From assembly GCF_031458235.1 (NCBI RefSeq), contig NZ_JAVDYB010000001.1, positions 2,377,001 to 2,441,000 on the forward strand: a DNA stretch of 64,000 nucleotides, read 5' to 3'. Positions 58,777-64,000 of this stretch are shown here, piece after piece. A program made the position numbers and the translations under genes. Within the stretch, counting starts at the first letter, position 1. Each line of letters begins with the position of its first letter. A model generated the notes under the pieces. That model was not told the origin of the DNA. It saw nothing but the letters and a program-made list of their open reading frames with translations, and made no database searches. The stretch comes from Catenuloplanes atrovinosus (GTDB lineage Bacteria > Actinomycetota > Actinomycetes > Mycobacteriales > Micromonosporaceae).

Positions 58777-59447
58777 GGCCGTCCCGGGTGCCCGGGTGGC
58801 AGCGCGGGACGTGCCGGGACCGGCGGGGCCCCGTGGATCTGAGGGTGCGGCGCGACCGGAGGAAGGAAGCCCGGCGGGAACGGCCGGCCGAACATCAGGG
58901 CCGAGATGGCGACGGTCAGCCAGGGGATCCACGGACCGCGCAACATCATCGGCGGAGTGCCCTCGAAGTGCATGACGACGGACCAGTCTCCCAGGTCGGG
59001 CTGCATGGAGACCAACGAGCGGAGTTCGCATGATCGCCACTGATTCTCGATCATCACCAGGAGCCGCTGGTCGGTGATCGCCACCGGTGCCGTCCCGAGC
59101 GGACGCCACTGCGGCCTGGCCTGCTGCTCCGCCCGTCGCCGCTTCCGTGCGTCGTTGGCCGCGCCGGCCAGCATCCCGGCGGCCACGAACATCAGGCCGC
59201 CGCCGAACATGTAGCCGCCGGTACTGTATTCGACGTCCATGCCATGAAACGCGCTCACATCGGCCGCGAGTGCGCCGAACTGCGACTCGCCCGGCCGCGT
59301 CATAATGCTCGGACTGATGGCATATGGGCGCCCGCCCCTATTGACCACCTCAATCAGAGAATTCATGGCGGCCCATCCACGCTGCGCTTCCAGTGCTTCC
59401 GCTTGAGCGCGTTCCCTCGTTGACACCAGCACCTCCGGAATCGTCAT
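58773..59447 (-). CDS. PH-like membrane-associated first gene of the CHAT operon
   Basis: A 224-residue protein from ATG 59447 (a start at 59483 adds 12 residues). It has an N-terminal amphipathic part, a hydrophobic segment (GGYMFGGGLMFVAAGMLAGAA), a PH-like beta-rich part (PVAITDQRLLVMIENQWRSCELRSL), a second hydrophobic patch and a Pro/His-rich tail. The ITDQRLLV strand is reminiscent of bacterial PH domains. It overlaps the CHAT gene by four bases and is the first gene of the operon. No function is established. Confidence 0.65.
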   Translation of the reverse strand: MTIPEVLVSTRERAQAEALEAQRGWAAMNSLIEVVNRGGRPYAISPSIMTRPGESQFGALAADVSAFHGMDVEYSTGGYMFGGGLMFVAAGMLAGAANDARKRRRAEQQARPQWRPLGTAPVAITDQRLLVMIENQWRSCELRSLVSMQPDLGDWSVVMHFEGTPPMMLRGPWIPWLTVAISALMFGRPFPPGFLPPVAPHPQIHGAPPVPARPALPPGHPGRP

Positions 59448-60050
59448 GCGCGGTGAATCGTCGCATCGATTTCCATGATCCATCCATGGTGCTCAACCAT
59501 TTGCGACGAGGATTGACCGATCGGTCGTCCCGGCGCACTGATCGTTGCGCTCGGACCTCGATTACGGCGACTCCGTTCCGCCCGCGGCCGGGCTAGCTTC
59601 TGACGGGGACGGGCCACGACAATCGACGTGCCGGGAGGCGTGGTGGCGGAGAAGGTCGCGGTACGACGGGCCGGTGACCTCGGCCCGGCACCGCCGAGGC
59701 GGATTCGCCGGGGGACCTACGGTGCCCCGGAAGGCTCAACCCGTCCGCCGGTTCCCGCCGATTTCCGTGCCGTCATCGGCCATCTTCCGGCACGTGCTCA
59801 GGCATTGTCGCGAGAGCCATTCATCGGTCACCCGGTCCCGTTCCTCGCTGATTCGTGCGTATGTCGGACGGTGGATCCGGGCGCGATCGGCAGCATCGCC
59901 ACGACAGAGTCGTGGTGCTATCCGACGGATTATCGAACGCTGACCGTGACGAGCGGCACGGGAGCATCAGTCGTGCCCGATGCCGCCACGGACCGGGCGC
60001 TCACCTGCCGCCGTGTCGCCATCGGCGAGTGGTGAGGATCGGAGGCGGTC
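59448..60050. other. 603-base divergent intergenic region
   Basis: Space between the CHAT operon (minus) and the J-domain gene (plus). It is less GC-rich than surrounding genes. A frame at 59628-60035 (135 codons) has no recognisable domain, poor codon bias toward the end and no ribosome binding site, so it is not called. It likely holds the promoter of the CHAT operon near its right side and that of the J-domain gene before GGAGG at 60041. Nothing else is seen. Confidence 0.5.
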
Positions 60051-60620
60051 GTGAACGATGAGGGACTCTTCCGCGCTCTCGGCGGTCGAGACGCATACGA
60101 CGTGCTCGGCGTGCCGCGCGGCGCCACCCGCGACGAGATTCTGCGAGCGAAGCGGGAACGGCAGCTGCAGGCCCATCCCGACCTGCACGGCAGCGACACG
60201 GGCGACGCCGACTCCAAGCTGATCAACATTGCGGCCGCGATCCTGGCGGATGACCGCGTCCGCGCCGACTACGACCGCTGGAGCGGCCGGGGCACCGCGT
60301 CGCAGGCGGCTTCGGCCACCGCGCCGTCCGCCTGGGACGCGGGAGTGCCGGGTACCGCCGCGCCCGTACCGGGTCATGGCGGCCCGCCCGGGCCCTTTCC
60401 ACCGGTGTTCGGGCCGCGGCCGCCCGCGCCACCGGCCTGGGCCGGCCCGGCGATGCCGGGCTCGTCCATCCCGGCGGGCCCGATGGCCATGCCCGCCTAC
60501 CAGCCGTCGCCGTCGGCGGCGTCACGGCCGTCCGCGCCGGCGATCGCCGGCCTGGTCATCCTGGTGCTGCTGGTGTTGTGCTGTGGCCCCGGTCTCTGCA
60601 TGCCCTTCCTGCAACGGTGA
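60051..60620 (+). CDS. J-domain membrane protein
   Basis: A 189-residue protein with an N-terminal J-domain (DAYDVLGVPRGATRDEI), the essential HPD at residues 42-44 (QAHPDLHG), a central Pro/Gly/Ala-rich low-complexity linker and a C-terminal membrane helix (IAGLVILVLLVLCCGPGLCM). It probably recruits DnaK (Hsp70) at the membrane. GTG start with GGAGG upstream. It stands divergent from the CHAT operon; a functional link is possible but not demonstrated. Confidence 0.85.
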   Translation: MNDEGLFRALGGRDAYDVLGVPRGATRDEILRAKRERQLQAHPDLHGSDTGDADSKLINIAAAILADDRVRADYDRWSGRGTASQAASATAPSAWDAGVPGTAAPVPGHGGPPGPFPPVFGPRPPAPPAWAGPAMPGSSIPAGPMAMPAYQPSPSAASRPSAPAIAGLVILVLLVLCCGPGLCMPFLQR

Positions 60621-60632
60621 CCGAGCGGTACG

Positions 60633-61340
60633 TCAGGCGAGCAGCTTCTCCCGCATGGTCCTGCCGGGGTTGAACTGGCCGACGACCTGCTGACCGGTGG
60701 GGAGGTACACGTCGACGGTGTTGTTGCGGCGCATCAGCTCGCGGACCGGCTGCGGCAGCGGGGGCTCCTGCGGCATGGCGGCGCGGACGTCGGTGGCGCA
60801 CTGGATGAGGCGGTCGGCGAGCATGGCGGAGTCGGCGTCGACGCGGACACGGCCGAACTCCCAGCCGCAGATGAGCAGGTCGAGCGTCTCGAAGAGGTGG
60901 GTGAGCGTGGCGTAGGAGTCGGTCACGTCGACGAAGCGGCCGGCGTTGCGGCCGATGGCGGTGGCGGCGGCCTGGACGTGGACGTACGGGTGGAAGCTGC
61001 ACGGCAGCGCGAACAGCGGCCACTGCAGCGCGTGCCCGGCCTCCCTCCACAGCGGCCGGTAGTTGCGGCGGTCGACCAGCATGCGGTGGCCGGTGCGCCG
61101 GTAGATGTCGGCGCACTGGGCGGCCAGCGCGTCGTTGGCGGTGTCGGCGAACTCGCGCAGGATGGTGGCGGCCACCATCAGGCCGTCGTCGCCCTGCAGG
61201 TAGGGGCCGACCGCGGCGGCCTGGTCCGGGAAGCGGCCCTGCACGTGCGCGCCGAGGCCCTGCCGGACCTGCGCGAGCAACGCGGCCTGCTGGCCCGCGT
61301 CGTGCTGCACCTTCCGCTTTCCCAGACCGAAAAGTCGCAT
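60633..61340 (-). CDS. Hypothetical protein of the glycosyltransferase cluster
   Basis: A 235-residue soluble protein, mainly helical (MRLFGLGKRKVQHDAGQQ...), without recognised motifs; its C-terminal part (VDVYLPTGQQVVGQFNPG) looks beta-rich. It lies downstream of the glycosyltransferases, but a strong hairpin between (61411-61453) suggests its own transcription. It is convergent with the J-domain gene (12 bases). No function assigned. Confidence 0.6.
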   Translation of the reverse strand: MRLFGLGKRKVQHDAGQQAALLAQVRQGLGAHVQGRFPDQAAAVGPYLQGDDGLMVAATILREFADTANDALAAQCADIYRRTGHRMLVDRRNYRPLWREAGHALQWPLFALPCSFHPYVHVQAAATAIGRNAGRFVDVTDSYATLTHLFETLDLLICGWEFGRVRVDADSAMLADRLIQCATDVRAAMPQEPPLPQPVRELMRRNNTVDVYLPTGQQVVGQFNPGRTMREKLLA

Positions 61341-61410
61341 GTGCCCTCGTTTCGACCGCGCCCGCCAGACGCGGCAATGCTAACGAAGATCACACGGGAC
61401 GGTCGCGGCG

Positions 61411-61453
61411 CGGGTGCCCGTTCCCTCCGGCGAGGTGCGGCAACGGGCACCCG
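61411..61453 (-). terminator. Hairpin downstream of the glycosyltransferase gene
   Basis: A perfect 12-bp inverted repeat (CGGGTGCCCGTT at 61411-61422, complement 61442-61453) with a 19-base loop, immediately after the minus-strand stop. It should end the glycosyltransferase transcript before the 235-residue gene. Confidence 0.7.
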
Positions 61454-61458
61454 GCGGC

Positions 61459-62994
61459 TCAGGCCGTGACCAGCGGGCGCGCGACCACGGCCGCGTAGAG
61501 CTGCTCCGGGGTCAGCGACGCGTACCAGGGCGCGCCGGGCGCCCGCTCGTAGCGCTCCATCGAGATCAGGAACGCGAACGCGTAGCCGGTGCTGAGCGCC
61601 ACGAACGCGCCCGCCCAGGCCGCGATCGCCACGTGCTCGCCCTGGGCGAGGCGCACCACCGCGAGCGTGAGCACGGCCAGGTTGGCCAGCGCGTACAGCC
61701 GGTAGATGTTCTTCAGGCCGGTGCTGGACGCGCGGTCGGTGCGCTTGACCGTGACGCCGAACTTCCGCTCGTTGCCGGCGATCGCCTTCAGCGCCGAGAT
61801 CATCGGTACGGTGTCCGCCACCGCGAACGCCTCGCTGTGCAGCAGGTGGTAGTGCCCGCGGCCGAACAGCACCACGATCCACACCGACACGACCGTGAAC
61901 GCCAGGAACGCGAAGCCGTACCGGCTGTACGGCCCGGTCACCGGCGCCACCCCGGTGATCAGCGCGGCGAGCGGCGCCAGCAGGTACAGCACCCGCATCG
62001 GCCCCTGCAGGTGCGTGATCATTGCGCTGAAGTAGTTGAGCCGTTGCCAGCCGGTCAGCCCGCGCACGCGCAGCGGCGAGTCCGGGTGCCGGAACAGCAG
62101 GCGCAGGCTGCCCGCGGCCCACCGCCGCCGGGTGCGGTAGTACTCGCGCAGGTTCTCCACCTCCAGGCCGTACGCCAGCGGCTCGCGCAGGTACACCGAC
62201 CTCCAGCCGCGGGCGTGGATGCGCAGCGAGGTGTGGATGTCCTCGGTGGGCGTGTCCGGCGCGAACCCGTCCGTGGAGTCCAGCGCGGCGCGGCGCAGGA
62301 TCGCGGACGTTCCGGTGTAGATCGCGCTGTTGGTGTAGTTCTTGGTCGGCTGGATGCCGCCGTAGAACATGCCCTGCTCGTGCCAGCCGCCGCGCCGGTA
62401 CGTGAACGACTCCTGGTTGTAGAAGCTCTGCGGCGACTGCACGAACCCGACCCGCGGATCGTCGAAGTACCCGATGGTCCGCTCGATGAACTCCGGCAGC
62501 GGGATGTGGTCCGCGTCCAGCGTGACCACGAACTCCGCGTCCGTGAAGCGCAGCCCGTTGTTGAGGTTGCCGGCCTTGGCACCCTCGTTCGTGGTCCGGG
62601 CCACGTAGCGGGCGCCGTGCCGCGCGGCCATCTCGCGCACCTCCGGCCGGTCGCCGTCGTCGAGCACCAGCACGTTCCGCACGCCGCGCACCCGGACCGC
62701 GCCGATCACGGTCGGTTCCAGCACCAGCGGCGGCTCGTTCGCGGTCGGGATCAGGATGTCGACGGTGCTGACGACCTCCGGGACGGTACGGGGTTCGGCG
62801 CTGGCCGCGCGGCGCAGCGTGAGCATGAAGCACACCGAGGTGAGCACGCCGAACAGCTCGATCAGCCAGGCGACCGGGCCGTACCAGACGGTCCAGTCGA
62901 CGACCGCGGTCCGCCACACGGCGAACGCGGCGGCGAGCGCGAGGAACGTCCAGAACAGCGCCGGGAACCAGCGCGGGTCACGGTGGACGATCAC
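61459..62994 (-). CDS. Cellulose synthase-like family 2 glycosyltransferase
   Basis: A 511-residue processive membrane GT2. Two N-terminal helices are followed by the GT domain with DILIPTANEPP, Asp112 in LDDGDR, DADH (Asp160), the TEDIHTS catalytic base, and RRRWAAGS as the processive QxxRW-like motif (here RRW with R preceding). Several C-terminal helices form the translocation channel. It resembles BcsA/cellulose-synthase-like enzymes that make and export a linear polysaccharide. No PilZ domain is present. The GTG start overlaps the upstream GT2 gene by four bases. The sugar and product are unknown. Confidence 0.88.
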   Translation of the reverse strand: MIVHRDPRWFPALFWTFLALAAAFAVWRTAVVDWTVWYGPVAWLIELFGVLTSVCFMLTLRRAASAEPRTVPEVVSTVDILIPTANEPPLVLEPTVIGAVRVRGVRNVLVLDDGDRPEVREMAARHGARYVARTTNEGAKAGNLNNGLRFTDAEFVVTLDADHIPLPEFIERTIGYFDDPRVGFVQSPQSFYNQESFTYRRGGWHEQGMFYGGIQPTKNYTNSAIYTGTSAILRRAALDSTDGFAPDTPTEDIHTSLRIHARGWRSVYLREPLAYGLEVENLREYYRTRRRWAAGSLRLLFRHPDSPLRVRGLTGWQRLNYFSAMITHLQGPMRVLYLLAPLAALITGVAPVTGPYSRYGFAFLAFTVVSVWIVVLFGRGHYHLLHSEAFAVADTVPMISALKAIAGNERKFGVTVKRTDRASSTGLKNIYRLYALANLAVLTLAVVRLAQGEHVAIAAWAGAFVALSTGYAFAFLISMERYERAPGAPWYASLTPEQLYAAVVARPLVTA

Positions 62995-64000
62995 GAAGGG
63001 TCCTCCTCGATCACGGTACGGGCGACCCGGCGCGCCTCCGCGCGCACCGGGTCCAGGAAGCGCGGGCTCAGCCGCAGCACCGCCGGCAGCAGCCGCGCCT
63101 CGGCCAGCGCGCCGTCGGCGTACGGCAGCGCCAGCCCGGCGATCGGCAGCCGCTCGGCGACGGTGACCTCGGCGGCGACCTCGCCGGTGACGCCGATGCG
63201 CAGCACGCCGTCGTGCCCGAGCACCACGGACGGCCGGACCTCGCCCAGCTCGTCCAGCAGGGCCGGGTAGGCCGCGTTCGCCCCGACGTCGCCGAGCGCG
63301 CAGGCCAGCTCCACGTCGTGGCCGGGCCAGCGGCGCAGGAAGTAGCGGTAGTTGACGGCCTCGGTGCGCCGGTTGGCGGCCACGTCACGCACGTGCGGCA
63401 GGTGCACGCCGTAGAAGTCGCGGCCCATGATGATCGGCGTGCCGGCGCGGCTCACCCGGTACGCCCATTCCAGGTCCTCCACGCCGTAGCCGGTGAAGGC
63501 CTCGTCGAAGAACGGCGTGTCCGCCCGGCGCAGCGCGATCAGCGCGGTCCAGGCGAACGCCCACGGGATCACGTGCGGCACGTGCAGGCGCGGGTCCTCG
63601 TCGACGACCTCCCGCGCCTGCAACTCGTCGAGCGTCCTGCGGTAGTGCGCGTAGGGCCGGGCGTCGACCGCGGCCACGTCGCCGGTGTTGTTGTCGTAGC
63701 CGAGCAGCTGACCGGCCACGCAGACGCGCTGCCCGTACCCGAAATGGCGCTGGTAGAGGGTTTCCAGCGCGCGCGACGGCAGCGCCATGTCCACGTCCAT
63801 CAGCACCAGGACCTCGCCGGTGGCCTGCCGCAGCGCCAGGTTGCGGGCCTCGCCGACCCGCCACGGCGCGGCGGAGAGCACGGACACGATCGGCAGCCGC
63901 CCGGTGAACTCGCGGCAGATGCCCACGTACTCGTCCGTGTACTCCATCGCGCCGATCACGACCTGCGGCGTGAGCGTCTGGCCGGCCAGCGACTCCAGCG
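62991..64000 (-). CDS. Family 2 glycosyltransferase (chondroitin-synthase-like), 5' truncated
   Basis: The gene continues beyond the window edge, so the N-terminus is missing. The visible part contains the nucleotide-sugar binding core: NLALRQATGEVLVLMDVDMALP with the DxD, and the acceptor-side EAFTGYGVEDLEWAYRVSRAG pattern of chondroitin-polymerase type GT2/GT7 enzymes. The tail is Ala/Arg rich. It is coupled (GTGA) to the BcsA-like gene. Together they suggest synthesis of an extracellular glycan. Confidence 0.85.
   Translation of the reverse strand, partial: LESLAGQTLTPQVVIGAMEYTDEYVGICREFTGRLPIVSVLSAAPWRVGEARNLALRQATGEVLVLMDVDMALPSRALETLYQRHFGYGQRVCVAGQLLGYDNNTGDVAAVDARPYAHYRRTLDELQAREVVDEDPRLHVPHVIPWAFAWTALIALRRADTPFFDEAFTGYGVEDLEWAYRVSRAGTPIIMGRDFYGVHLPHVRDVAANRRTEAVNYRYFLRRWPGHDVELACALGDVGANAAYPALLDELGEVRPSVVLGHDGVLRIGVTGEVAAEVTVAERLPIAGLALPYADGALAEARLLPAVLRLSPRFLDPVRAEARRVARTVIEEDPS

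Noticed and set aside
59628-60035. 135-codon frame in the CHAT/J-domain intergenic region
   Set aside because: Weak codon bias, no ribosome binding site, no recognisable domain; overlaps another equally open frame at 59545-59943.
1-64000. CRISPR arrays, rRNA, tRNA, integrases, IS elements
   Set aside because: No regularly spaced repeats with spacers, conserved RNA sequences, transposase or integrase motifs were recognised by eye. A dedicated tRNA and IS search was not possible.

Overview
This is a very GC-rich, gene-dense window with G/C-biased third codon positions, GTG and TTG starts and many ATGA stop/start overlaps. It contains an ergothioneine operon, F420-type enzymes, an SPW-repeat protein, a DUF5709 protein and long nSTAND/NB-ARC regulators. 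These features point to an actinomycete chromosome, probably of the Micromonosporaceae (Actinoplanes or Catenuloplanes type). That placement is inferred from gene content and was not tested. No rRNA, tRNA, CRISPR array, phage module or transposase was seen.

Layout. 1-5165: the tail of a flavin/2Fe-2S reductase, then egtA-egtB-egtC-egtD, closed by a strong hairpin. egtE is not present. 5175-10400: small conserved actinobacterial proteins, an XRE/NB-ARC/TPR regulator, an alpha/beta hydrolase and a GNAT remnant. 10460-15194 (minus): a PaoABC-type molybdenum aldehyde oxidoreductase (2Fe-2S, FAD and Mo subunits) with its XdhC-type maturation factor, behind a promoter carrying two copies of a short palindrome. 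15285-18326: an orphan SagB-like oxidoreductase, a VOC protein, a heme-degrading-domain protein and small unknowns. 18431-25540: a tightly coupled operon for an SsuABC/NMT1-like importer, an acyl-CoA-dehydrogenase-like flavoenzyme and an exported nucleoside hydrolase, followed by a two-component system. 25822-29520: a 1,232-residue HTH-nSTAND-WD40 protein. 29927-37530: AraC, HxlR and LysR regulators with their divergent partners, a secreted small protein, a methyltransferase-like protein and the first of two Tat-exported M28 peptidases. 37644-41006: MarR and TetR regulators around three flavin/F420-type genes. 41046-42992 (minus): a sugar isomerase/dehydrogenase pair separated by two tandem micro-ORF repeats. 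43340-51133: small unknowns, a dihydrofolate-reductase-like protein, AraC, TetR and LacI regulators, a secreted GH5 mannanase with CBM2, and a pair of bacterial PH-domain membrane proteins. 51903-59447 (minus): the second M28 peptidase and a five-gene TPR-CHAT protease operon resembling the CATRA class of predicted conflict systems. 60051-64000: a J-domain membrane protein, then a minus-strand operon with two family 2 glycosyltransferases.

The most unusual signal is a 74-bp repeat found four times (2031, 5777, 42273 and 42199, the last two in tandem). Each copy is an intact 25-codon open frame beginning MSELASES. Each frame ends in a TGA that overlaps the ATG of the next gene, and each carries a Shine-Dalgarno-like purine run for that gene. 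It looks like a reading-frame-preserving, translation-coupling insertion cassette. Several regulators also sit beside clear palindromic operator candidates (pao, HxlR/DoxX, LysR and MarR/LLM), which makes the window useful for testing local regulation.
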